A stretch of 64,000 bases of DNA from Agromyces sp. Soil535 (GTDB lineage: Bacteria > Actinomycetota > Actinomycetes > Actinomycetales > Microbacteriaceae). The notes below the pieces were generated by a model. The model made no database searches, was not told the origin of the DNA, and was given only the letters and a program-made list of their open reading frames with translations. Positions 18,154-26,624 of the stretch are shown piece by piece. Numbering within the stretch: position 1 is the first letter of the stretch; every line of letters begins with the position of its first letter. Made by a program: the position numbers and the translations under genes. The DNA lies in the NCBI RefSeq assembly GCF_001428255.1, contig NZ_LMRW01000028.1:146570-210569 (forward strand). The letters run 5' to 3'.

Positions 18154-19003
18154 GCGTTCCGAGCAGGTCGAGACGGTCGAGCCGGCGGAGGCCGCCGAGA
18201 CGGCCGGATCGACGGATGCCCCCGCGCCCGTCTTCGAGGCTGACGCGGTGCTGCTCGACTCTGTCGACCTCGCGCGCAAGGCGCTCCTCCAAGTCACGCC
18301 CGCCGAGTCGGTCGGGTCGGTCGTGGGGCACCTCGTCGAGGACGAGCACGTGCTCACCCTGCTGTTCGCCGCCGATCTCGCCGGATACCCGGGCTGGCGC
18401 TGGAGCGTCACGATCGCCCGCGTCGACGACGGCGAGCCGACCGTGCTCGAGACCGAGCTGATGCCCGGGGACGCCGCGCTCCTCGCGCCCGAGTGGATCC
18501 CGTGGTCGGAGCGTCTCGCCGATTACCGTGCGGCGCAGGAAGCGGCGGCCGCCGCGGCGGCCGCGGCGGGCGAGGGCGACGATGAGGGTGCACGCGGTGA
18601 CGACGACGCAGACCTCGACGGCGAGGGTGACGGCGTCGCCGATGACGACCTCGACGGGGACGAAGACGATCTCGACGACGACGATGATCTCGACGCCGAC
18701 CTCGACGACGACGCGGAGCTGGATGCCGCGTTCGGCCACGACGACGGCGACGACGAGTTCGACGGGATCGACATCGACGCACTCGACGACTCGGCCGACG
18801 ACGACGACGAGGACGACGCCGAGGACGACGCCGACGAGGACGACGCCGACGAGGACGACGCCGACGACGCCGACGAGGACGACGCCGACGAGGACGACTC
18901 CGACGACGCCGACGAGGACGACGCCGACGAGGACGACTCCGACGACGAGCGGGACGACGCAGCCGACTCGCCCGACGATCAGTCCGCCGAGCCGACTCCC
19001 TGA
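18146..19003 (+). CDS. DUF3027 protein with very acidic repetitive tail
   Basis: The first 132 residues form a DUF3027 domain (ARKALLQVTPAESVG, GYPGWRWSVTIARVDD, LAPEWIPWSERLADYR). After a run of alanines the last about 145 residues are almost only Asp, Glu and Ala, built from DEDDA-like repeats. Pairing of DUF3027 with a cold-shock protein is conserved in actinobacteria; the biochemical role is unknown. The tail is much longer than I expect for the family. The gene overlaps DUF2530 convergently by 25 bases. Confidence 0.85.
   Translation: MSERSEQVETVEPAEAAETAGSTDAPAPVFEADAVLLDSVDLARKALLQVTPAESVGSVVGHLVEDEHVLTLLFAADLAGYPGWRWSVTIARVDDGEPTVLETELMPGDAALLAPEWIPWSERLADYRAAQEAAAAAAAAAGEGDDEGARGDDDADLDGEGDGVADDDLDGDEDDLDDDDDLDADLDDDAELDAAFGHDDGDDEFDGIDIDALDDSADDDDEDDAEDDADEDDADEDDADDADEDDADEDDSDDADEDDADEDDSDDERDDAADSPDDQSAEPTP
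18569..19000. repeat. Low-complexity GAC/GCC/GAG coding repeat
   Basis: The DNA for the acidic DUF3027 tail consists of imperfect tandem codon blocks such as GACGAGGACGACGCC, repeated most regularly from about 18810 to 18950. It is liable to slippage and should vary in length between strains. Confidence 0.85.
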
Positions 19004-19245
19004 CGGGCGATCCGGCGCCGGATCAGCTGCACCACCACGAGGCCGATGACGCCGAGCACGACGCCGGTGAGCGCCGCCCAGACGAGCCAGCCGAGCCCGA
19101 CCTCCTCGAGCTGCGTGCGGAAGACGAGCGTCACGACGAGCGCGACGAGCCACGCCGCCGTGCCGACCAGCACGGCCTTGCGAGCGTCGGCCCGGGCGGG
19201 CTCCGGATCGGGGCGACGCTCCGAATCGCTCAGCCAGAGTCGCAC
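18979..19245 (-). CDS. DUF2530 small membrane protein
   Basis: The 88-residue protein has the DUF2530 pattern: RLWLSDSERRPDPEP, then two transmembrane helices (about 28-45 and 56-75) and a basic end RRRIARQ. I chose GTG 19245, six bases beyond the serC stop; no ATG is available. It is coupled to serC and its 3' end overlaps the DUF3027 tail on the other strand. Function unknown. Confidence 0.8.
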   Translation of the reverse strand: MRLWLSDSERRPDPEPARADARKAVLVGTAAWLVALVVTLVFRTQLEEVGLGWLVWAALTGVVLGVIGLVVVQLIRRRIARQGVGSAD

Positions 19246-19250
19246 GCGGC

Positions 19251-21155
<1,905 letters not shown>

Positions 21156-21159
21156 GAAT

Positions 21160-21188
21160 GTGACATTCGGCCTGCCCTCGCGTATCCT
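21160..21188 (+). promoter_or_regulatory. Promoter of the NlpC/P60 gene
   Basis: GTGACA (21160-21165) and TATCCT (21183-21188), 17 bases apart, predict a start near 21195 at GAGTCCG. The same hexamer GTGACA and the same transcript start GAGTCCG occur before the CHAP gene. Confidence 0.6.
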
Positions 21189-21194
21189 CGATCG

Positions 21195-21336
21195 AGTCCG
21201 CCGGCACGAAGCCAGTCGGTGGAACAGGATCGAGATTCCCCCCCGGTGCCCACCGCTCGATCCGGAACCCGTGAAGCGCCCGCGCGCGCATCAGGTGGGA
21301 CGACATCACCGGTCGTGGGCGGCGGAGGTATTCGTT
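21195..21336 (+). promoter_or_regulatory. Structured leader, possible riboregulator, of the NlpC/P60 gene
   Basis: The roughly 142-base leader can form a closing helix P1 between TCCGCCG (21197-21203) and CGGCGGA (21320-21326), which overlaps the SD GGAGG (21324-21328). Inside, CGGTGG (21217-21222) pairs CCACCG (21250-21255) and GGATCGAG (21227-21234) pairs CTCGATCC (21256-21263), an H-type pseudoknot arrangement. The c-di-AMP riboswitch known upstream of such hydrolases has a conserved GTCAGCTAACC, which is absent. Confidence 0.5.
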
Positions 21337-22197
21337 TTGGCTCGACTCTCCCGGCAGCGTCCCACCAGGAATACCGGCCGAAGGGTCGCCTCGAAGGCGA
21401 TCGTCGCCCCGAAGGCCCCGGCAACCCGATCCACCGACCTCGCCGCGAAGGTCTCAGCGGCACCGCTCCCGTCCACGCGCCGCCTCAGGCGCGGCGGGCT
21501 CGCGAACGTCGTCGTGATGACAATGGCGGCCGGCCTCGTCGGCACGCTGGCGATCCCCGCCTACGCGTTCGCGCCCGGCAGCGAGGGCCCGCAGTTCGGC
21601 ACCTCGGCCGAGACCAAGCTCACCAAGGCACAGGCCCAGTCGGTCGAGGTGACCGACGACGTCATCGCCGCCCCGGTCACGAAGGACGCGTTCTCGGCGA
21701 CGACCGGCGAGGAGATCCGCGCCGCAGCCGAGGCCGCCGCGGCCGCCGCGGCCGCCGAAGCCGCCCGCCAGGCCGCCGAAGCGCAGATGGCCTCGTACGC
21801 CGCCTCGTACAGCGGCCCGTCGGTCAGCGACTTGCTCGCGAACCCGCCGTACCCGAACTTCGACCTCGCGAGCGTCTACAACGTCGCGACGCAATACATC
21901 GGCGTTCCATACGTCTACGGCGGTGCGACCCCCGCCGGCTTCGACTGTTCGGGCTTCGTCATGTACGTCTACGCCCAGTTCGGCGTCAGCATGCCCCACT
22001 CGTCCTCGGGGCAGGGCGCCATGGGCACCGTCATCTCCGAGGCCGACGCCGTGCCCGGGGATCTCGTCATCATGGACGGCCACGACGGGTTCTACGCCGG
22101 CAGCGGCATGATCCTGCACGCGCCGTATGAAGGGGCATCCGTGCGGGTCCAGCCGATCTGGACGAGCGACTACTACATCGTGCGCATCGGCATCTGA
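21337..22197 (+). CDS. Secreted NlpC/P60 cell-wall endopeptidase
   Basis: The 286-residue protein has a long basic N-terminus, one hydrophobic export segment (VVVMTMAAGLVGTLAIPAYA), an Ala-rich coiled linker (about 128-150 residues in) and a C-terminal NlpC/P60 domain with catalytic Cys in GFDCSGFVMYVY, the His in GDLVIMDGHDGFYAG and a third polar residue in LHAPYEG. Such enzymes cut peptidoglycan stem peptides. I chose the TTG at 21337 because GGAGG lies eight bases upstream; an open frame extends further but crosses the predicted promoter. Confidence 0.85.
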   Translation: MARLSRQRPTRNTGRRVASKAIVAPKAPATRSTDLAAKVSAAPLPSTRRLRRGGLANVVVMTMAAGLVGTLAIPAYAFAPGSEGPQFGTSAETKLTKAQAQSVEVTDDVIAAPVTKDAFSATTGEEIRAAAEAAAAAAAAEAARQAAEAQMASYAASYSGPSVSDLLANPPYPNFDLASVYNVATQYIGVPYVYGGATPAGFDCSGFVMYVYAQFGVSMPHSSSGQGAMGTVISEADAVPGDLVIMDGHDGFYAGSGMILHAPYEGASVRVQPIWTSDYYIVRIGI

Positions 22198-22221
22198 TTT
22201 GTGAACATCGCGTAACGCGAC

Positions 22222-22263
22222 GCAAGAATGGCGCGCCGGAGGCATCCGGTGCGCCATTCTTGC
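22222..22263 (+). terminator. Strong terminator after the NlpC/P60 gene
   Basis: A nearly perfect 19-bp stem with one mismatch (22222-22240 with 22245-22263) and a 4-base loop lies 25 bases after the stop. Confidence 0.85.
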
Positions 22264-22435
22264 CTTAGCCTTGTAGCCTGACGATCCGAGAACCGGGCAG
22301 GGGAAGCCGATGGCCGAGACGCGCAGCACCCATTCCACGGGTGCGCGCGCGCAATTCCACCAACGGCGCAGTAGTCAGCAGAGCATGATCCGCGCGAACG
22401 CGCCAACGGGCACCGTCATCATGACGGTGCCCGTT
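22264..22435 (+). other. Intergenic segment, possible small RNA or short gene
   Basis: Between two strong hairpins there is a TAGCCT -10-like site (22273), an AGGGGA SD-like stretch and an ATG at 22310 that opens a frame with poor codon bias. The frame runs through the next hairpin, so coding is doubtful. A short noncoding transcript ending at 22435 is the better guess. Confidence 0.3.
22405..22435 (+). terminator. Terminator-like hairpin upstream of the HNH gene
   Basis: A perfect 14-bp stem (22405-22418 with 22422-22435) with a 3-base loop, followed by CCTCGTTTCC. It ends whatever is transcribed from 22.27 kb. Confidence 0.75.
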
Positions 22436-22556
22436 CCTCGTTTCCGGGGTCGTGCGAGCTCGGCTGCGTCCTCCCCGCCGGTCTGCCGTCGTGCGCTCGG
22501 CGCGTCGATCCGTTCACGCGGCTGGAAGCCATCCAGCACCGATCGAAAGGCACTCC

Positions 22557-23054
22557 ATGCGCACACTCGTGCTCAACGCCGGATATGAGCCCCTCGCCGT
22601 CGTCTCGTTCAAACGCGCCCTGCTGCTCGTCATGAACCAGAAGGCCACCGTGATCCTCCACGAGGAGGGCAATCCGGTGTGCGCCGCGAGCGGCTCGTGG
22701 GAACGCCCCAGCGTCATCGTGCTCACCCGTTACGTGCGAACACCGCGCGTGCACGTGGTGCCCGTGAGCCGTCGTGGGGTCCTGCGGCGCGACGAGCACC
22801 GGTGCGCGTACTGCGCCCGTTCTGCGGCCACGATCGACCATGTGCTGCCCCGTTCGCGCGGCGGCCGCGACACCTGGGAGAACCTGGTGGCGTGCTGCCT
22901 GCGTTGCAACAACACCAAGGGCGACCACACGCCGGCCGAGATGGGCTGGGAGCTGCGGTTCACACCCCGGATGCCCCAGGGGCGCAGCTGGATCGTCCGC
23001 GGATTCGAGCGGCCCTTGCCCCAGTGGGACGAGTACCTCGCGATGGCGGCCTGA
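22557..23054 (+). CDS. HNH endonuclease-family protein
   Basis: The 165-residue protein has an N-terminal beta domain (TLVLNAGYEPLAVVSFKRAL) and a C-terminal HNH domain: zinc-type CAYC and CLRC pairs around TIDHVLPRSRGG and TWENLVACC, with N-N-x-K-G-D at NNTKGDHT. This short HNH protein is chromosomal and widespread in actinobacteria; it is presumed to nick or cut DNA but its role is unknown. ATG 22557 with GAAAGG upstream. It separates two wall hydrolases but is probably transcribed on its own. Confidence 0.93.
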   Translation: MRTLVLNAGYEPLAVVSFKRALLLVMNQKATVILHEEGNPVCAASGSWERPSVIVLTRYVRTPRVHVVPVSRRGVLRRDEHRCAYCARSAATIDHVLPRSRGGRDTWENLVACCLRCNNTKGDHTPAEMGWELRFTPRMPQGRSWIVRGFERPLPQWDEYLAMAA

Positions 23055-23061
23055 CCGGTTC

Positions 23062-23091
23062 GTGACAAGCGCCGCGGGCGTGCCCTATGGT
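23062..23091 (+). promoter_or_regulatory. Promoter of the CHAP gene
   Basis: GTGACA (23062-23067) and TATGGT (23086-23091), 18 bases apart, predict a start near 23097 at GAGTCCG, matching the NlpC/P60 promoter and transcript start. Confidence 0.6.
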
Positions 23092-23096
23092 GGAAC

Positions 23097-23188
23097 GAGT
23101 CCGGAGGGCCCGACCTCCGCGACGACCAATGAAGCCAACCCGTTCCGGGCTGCACTGCGGCCTCCGACGGGGTCCGGAGGTTCAGCTG
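23097..23188 (+). promoter_or_regulatory. Switch-like leader of the CHAP gene
   Basis: CGGAGG occurs at 23102-23107 and as the SD at 23175-23180; its complement CCTCCG occurs at 23114-23119 and 23161-23166. The SD can be hidden by the second CCTCCG or freed if other pairs form. TCCGGA at the 5' end is self-complementary to TCCGGA at the SD, giving a possible closing helix like that of the NlpC/P60 leader. Confidence 0.5.
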
Positions 23189-24109
23189 TTGCACGGTGAC
23201 GAGAACGGCGTCCACGAGCTCACACGCTCGGAACGGCGCGAGGCCGACCGCGGCCGTTCCCGTCGACCCTCCTCGAAGCCGAAGCGCCGAACGCGCTCCG
23301 ATCGAGCGGATGCCGCGGCATCCGTGCCGGTCGCACCTGCACGCCGCGCGCCATCGGGCGATGGCGCCCGGGCCGTCGTGACCGCGCCGCACCGCACGCG
23401 GCGCAACGGCCCTGCTCGTGTCTTCGCCACCGTGCTCGTGGTGCCCGCGATCGTCGGCACGGTCGCCCTGCCCGCCTACGCGTTGATGCCGGGCGGCGGC
23501 GGCTTCGAGGCATCCGGCGTCTTCAGTCTCTCGGTCGCCGAGGCGCAGGACGTCGACGTCTCGGCCCTCGCGAGCGGCGCACCGCTCTCGAGCGACGCGT
23601 TCGCCGTGACGACCAAGGAGGAGATCGACCGCGCCGCTGAGGAGGCCGAGGCCGCCTCGCTGCCGGGCAGCAGCGACGGCGCCTACTACATTCCAGCCCA
23701 GCAGGCCGAGGGCGACGACTACCCGTGGTGGAACGAGACCCCCGACGACTACGGCGGCGGCCTCTCGCCGCTCCGCTACTACTTCCGCGAGTGCGTCGAC
23801 TTCGTCGCCTGGCGCCTGAACCGTGACGCCGGGGTCACTTCAGCGCCGTGGAAGTGGGACTGGTCGAACCTCGCGTCGGGGAGCGCCTATTCGTGGGCCG
23901 ACGAATGGGTGGCCCGCGGTCGCGCCACGAGCGACACGCCGATCGTGGGGTCGGTCGCATGGTTCCCCTACAACCACGTCGCGTACGTGCAGGCGGTGAA
24001 TGCCGACGGGACCGTCACGATCGAGGAGTACAACCAGAACAGCGACCACTCGTACCACGTGCGGACCATTCCGGCGGGGTCGGCGCTGTACCTCTACCCG
24101 CCCGTCTGA
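23189..24109 (+). CDS. Secreted CHAP-domain amidase/endopeptidase
   Basis: The 306-residue protein has a long Arg/Ser-rich N-terminus (HELTRSERREADRGRSRR), one export/anchor helix (VLVVPAIVGTVALPAYAL), an acidic linker, and a CHAP domain with catalytic Cys in YYFRECVDFVAWRLN, the His in WFPYNHVAYVQAV, and IEEYNQ. CHAP enzymes cleave peptidoglycan amide bonds. The TTG at 23189 is chosen because GGAGG ends eight bases before it, exactly as in the NlpC/P60 gene. The export segment and following LPAYA are similar in the two proteins. Confidence 0.85.
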   Translation: MHGDENGVHELTRSERREADRGRSRRPSSKPKRRTRSDRADAAASVPVAPARRAPSGDGARAVVTAPHRTRRNGPARVFATVLVVPAIVGTVALPAYALMPGGGGFEASGVFSLSVAEAQDVDVSALASGAPLSSDAFAVTTKEEIDRAAEEAEAASLPGSSDGAYYIPAQQAEGDDYPWWNETPDDYGGGLSPLRYYFRECVDFVAWRLNRDAGVTSAPWKWDWSNLASGSAYSWADEWVARGRATSDTPIVGSVAWFPYNHVAYVQAVNADGTVTIEEYNQNSDHSYHVRTIPAGSALYLYPPV

Positions 24110-24231
24110 TGGGGGCTGTGCCGGTCGTTGTCGACAGCGTGGCGACTTCTGCATGCATTGTTGGACGAGTCGGACAGTGACCCCGTCGCCGCCCTGCCGG
24201 TAACGTGGGACCCCATTCCACAAAGGAGCAG

Positions 24232-24339
24232 GTGACCGCGATGACGCACCCCTTGGACGAGGCACGACTCGAAGAGATCGGGTTCGTCGACGAGCTTGCG
24301 CCGACGACCTCCGCGATCGTCGTCCTCGGTTACAACTGA
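24232..24339 (+). CDS. Orphan small peptide, 32-35 residues
   Basis: From ATG 24241 the peptide is MTHPLDEARLEEIGF, VDELAPTTSAIVVLGYN (32 residues); GTG 24232 would add three. AAAGGAG precedes both starts and TAACGT (24201-24206) is a possible -10. The N-part is acidic and helical-looking, the C-part hydrophobic and uncharged, like leader-core precursors of modified peptides. No modifying enzyme, transporter or protease gene is adjacent, so function is unassigned. Codon choice is GC3-rich, which supports real coding. Confidence 0.55.
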   Translation: MTAMTHPLDEARLEEIGFVDELAPTTSAIVVLGYN

Positions 24340-24372
24340 GCAGCGCTCCACCCGCAGCCGCCGACCGTGTCG

Positions 24373-25410
24373 TTATGGCATCCGCGCAAGGCACGCCGGC
24401 GCCGGTGTCTCGAGCGTCGCAAGGACCTCGGTCGGCACGCCGCCATCGAGCGCGATGACCGCGATCGAGTCGGAGCCCTGGTCGGCCACGAGCGCGAACC
24501 GCTCGTCGTGCGTGACGTGCAGGTCGCGCGGATGCCGCCCGCCGGTCGGCACCGAGGCGACGTGCTCGAGTGTGCGTGCGTCGGCGTCGAACCGGAGGGC
24601 GACGAGCGCGTCGGCGTCGCGGTCGCCGATGAGCACGATGCCGTCGCGCGTGAGCCGGATGGCGGAGAGCCCGAGGCCGCGCGCCTCGACCGAGGCGTCG
24701 ACGGGGAACGGGGCGAGTTCGAGGCCCGCAGTGAGGTCGACGATGCTCGCCGTGCGGTCGAGCTCGTTCGCGACGATCGCGAGGTCGCCCGAGACGACGA
24801 GATGGCGTGGTCCGGCGCCGGCGTGCAGCGCGATGTCGTCGGCACCGTCATGGGCGAGCTCTGCGGGGAGTCCCGCGAGGCTCAGGACCCGGATCCGGTC
24901 GGCCCCGAGGTCGGGCACGAGCAGGCGGTCGCGGGCGACGTCGATCACGGCCTGGTGCGGGTGCGACGCCTCCTGCCGGTGGCGATCAGGGCCGGAGCCG
25001 TCGAAGTCGGCCGTGAGTGCGGTCGACGAGTCCGAAGCCACCGGGTGCGCCGAGAGGCGGCTGCCCGAGTAGTTCGCGACGAAGATCCACCCGCCGGTCT
25101 CATCGAAGACGAGATGGCACGGGTCGCCGGCGCCGGTTCGGGCCGGCGCTCCGAATGCGCTCACCACGTCATCCTCGATGGTCCACGTCGAGACGAGGCC
25201 GTCGGCCTGCTCGTGCACGATGCCGAGCATGCCCGTTGCGGGCGAGACTGCGAGGTACATCGGGTTCGGCCCGACGTCGACCGGTTCTCCGAGCGTCGCG
25301 GTGCCGTCGGCTGCGACGTCGAGCGGTCGGATGCCGCGGGCCGGCGAGCCGAGCGCGCCCGTCGTCGACGCTCCGACCCAGAACCTCGTCGTGCCGCTCG
25401 TAGAACCCAC
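24373..25410 (-). CDS. Seven-bladed beta-propeller lactonase-family protein
   Basis: The 345-residue protein belongs to the YbhE/Pgl-type lactonase family: repeated blades with PNPMYLAVSP, GDPCHLVFDETGGWIFVANY, SHPHQAVIDVARDRLLVPDLG and GRHPRDLHVTHDERFALVADQ. Pgl hydrolyses 6-phosphogluconolactone in the pentose phosphate pathway, but many family members act on other lactones, so I give no symbol. It is transcribed towards the small peptide gene; a tRNA-Arg lies upstream. Confidence 0.83.
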   Translation of the reverse strand: MGSTSGTTRFWVGASTTGALGSPARGIRPLDVAADGTATLGEPVDVGPNPMYLAVSPATGMLGIVHEQADGLVSTWTIEDDVVSAFGAPARTGAGDPCHLVFDETGGWIFVANYSGSRLSAHPVASDSSTALTADFDGSGPDRHRQEASHPHQAVIDVARDRLLVPDLGADRIRVLSLAGLPAELAHDGADDIALHAGAGPRHLVVSGDLAIVANELDRTASIVDLTAGLELAPFPVDASVEARGLGLSAIRLTRDGIVLIGDRDADALVALRFDADARTLEHVASVPTGGRHPRDLHVTHDERFALVADQGSDSIAVIALDGGVPTEVLATLETPAPACLARMP

Positions 25411-25504
25411 TGCCGCCTCGTCTCCGCGGCCTTGCCGCGCTCATCGCAGTGCCCATCGACACCGAAGATTCACGCTACCGTGAGCCGGTAGACTCATGCG
25501 GTCA

Positions 25505-25576
25505 GCCTCTGTAGCTCAATGGAAGAGCAGTTCCGTCCTAAGGAAAGGGTTGGGGGTTCGAGTCCCTCCAGGGGCA
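25505..25576 (+). tRNA. tRNA-Arg (anticodon CCT)
   Basis: The 72-nt cloverleaf has acceptor GCCTCTG paired with CAGGGGC (one G-U), D-arm GCTC/GAGC, anticodon loop GTCCTAA giving CCT, and T-arm GGGGGTTCGAGTCCCTC. CCA is not encoded. This tRNA reads AGG codons and is a frequent integration site, but no integrase is present. Confidence 0.93.
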
Positions 25577-25651
25577 CCGTCGGTTCGGCCGATGAGCACG
25601 CGTCCTGACGGCGGCCCGCCGGTTGGCGCGGGCCGGGCGTGGGCAACCGGG

Positions 25652-25787
25652 CTACAGCTTCTCCACGATCCGCTTGATCGCGGCCAGGCGGCTCCCACTC
25701 GGCGCCGATGCGGTCCAGGCGTCGCGCGGTCTCGCTGAGCTGGGACCCGAGCACCCGGTAGCGAAGTTCGCGGCCGAAGAGTTGCAT
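25652..25787 (-). pseudogene. Frameshifted remnant of an ArsR-family repressor
   Basis: The strand reads GRELRYRVLGSQLSETARRL, then DRIGAEWE in one frame, and RLAAIKRIVEKL and a stop in the next. Together they match the C-terminus of ArsR-type regulators (REVRYRV...EWDRRLAAIKRIAE). The DNA-binding N-terminus is missing and one base is out of register near 25691. Just upstream GCAAC-6-GTTGC (about 25802-25817) may be its old operator. It is a dead gene next to tRNA-Arg. Confidence 0.7.
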
Positions 25788-25983
25788 TGGCTCAAAGGAA
25801 AAGCAACCTCAGAGTTGCAGGTGCGCACACATGCTTCACCGACGAAGGTGCCTGCGCGCTGCGCACCAGAGGTCGTCGTTCAGCGTGATGACCAGTACTG
25901 GGGTCTGTCGGCATGCCCGGGTCGGGCGTAGCGTGGGCACGATTCCCGGTCGGTGGGGACTGGGACCGACGGACGGATGCGTC

Positions 25984-26442
25984 ATGACGGATGCTTCACT
26001 CGACGAATTGGGGCCGGTCGACTTCGTGATCGTGGAGTTCCCCGCGGGGAAATCCAACTTCACGGGCGAGATGGCCGAAGAACTGGTCAGACTCGTCGAC
26101 GCCGGCACCATCCGGCTCATCGACATGCTCATCCTGACGAAAGCGGAGGACGGGACGATCGAGGCGATGGAGCTCTCCGACCTCGAGGACCTCGGGCCGC
26201 TCGAGCGCCTGGAGGCCGACCTCGCCGAACTGCTGGCCGAGGAGGACGTCGTGAACCTCGCGGCGGCGATGGACCCAGGGAGCGTCGCAGGCGTGCTCGT
26301 CTATGAGAACCTCTGGGCTGCACCATTCGCGGCCGCGGCCCGGCGAGCAGGCGGACAGCTCATCGCCAACGGGCGCATTCCCATGCAAGCGATCATCGCC
26401 TCGATCGAGGCTGATGAGGAACTCGAGAAGGTCGGAGACTGA
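25984..26442 (+). CDS. DUF6325 family protein
   Basis: The 152-residue protein has the pattern of the DUF6325 (DUF1269-related) family: VDFVIVEFPAGKSNFTGEMA, LVDAGTIRLIDMLILTKAED, a Leu/Glu-rich helix, and LVYENLWAAPFAAAARRAGG with an IP-containing end. The family is cytoplasmic and often linked to general stress; its role is unknown. It is followed within two bases by a repeated small protein, forming a two-gene unit. Confidence 0.82.
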   Translation: MTDASLDELGPVDFVIVEFPAGKSNFTGEMAEELVRLVDAGTIRLIDMLILTKAEDGTIEAMELSDLEDLGPLERLEADLAELLAEEDVVNLAAAMDPGSVAGVLVYENLWAAPFAAAARRAGGQLIANGRIPMQAIIASIEADEELEKVGD

Positions 26443-26443
26443 G

Positions 26444-26602
26444 ATGCTGAGGCCAGGACGGGTCGGACGGGTCGGCGTGGTAGGCGCGCCGGTGGCGAAG
26501 GCGGCGGTCGTGACTGCCGCGGTCACCCCCGGGCCGTCGCCCGTCGCGAAGACCGCGGTCGTCGCCGCGGCAGTCACTCCCGGCCGTCGCCGTCGGATCT
26601 AG
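26444..26602 (+). CDS. Small Ala/Val-rich protein with internal duplication
   Basis: The 52-residue protein contains two copies of PVAKxAVVxAAVTPG (residues about 16-31 and 33-48), preceded by GRVGRVGVVG and ending RRRRI. Small proteins with a VAKTAVVAGTA motif often follow DUF6325 genes in this family; here the motif is doubled. ATG 26444 follows the DUF6325 stop (TGA 26440-26442) by one base. Role unknown, possibly membrane-associated. Confidence 0.65.
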   Translation: MLRPGRVGRVGVVGAPVAKAAVVTAAVTPGPSPVAKTAVVAAAVTPGRRRRI

Positions 26603-26624
26603 CGCCACGCGAGGTTCGGCGGCG

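Noticed and set aside
18800..18960. CRISPR-like repeats
   Set aside because: The repeats are contiguous codon blocks within a coding frame with no spacers and no cas genes.
21195..21336. Known c-di-AMP (ydaO) riboswitch
   Set aside because: The location before an NlpC/P60 gene is typical, but the conserved GTCAGCTAACC and GGGGGACCC elements are missing in both leaders.
22310..22588. A 92-codon gene before the HNH gene
   Set aside because: It has an SD but runs through a perfect terminator hairpin, overlaps the HNH start, and has poor codon bias.
24232..24339. Calling the small peptide a RiPP precursor
   Set aside because: No lanthionine, radical-SAM, YcaO, ATP-grasp or transporter gene is adjacent, so the class is not supported.
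25505..25983. Integrated mobile element at tRNA-Arg
   Set aside because: There is no integrase, no repeat of the tRNA 3' end downstream, and the only remnant is an ArsR fragment.
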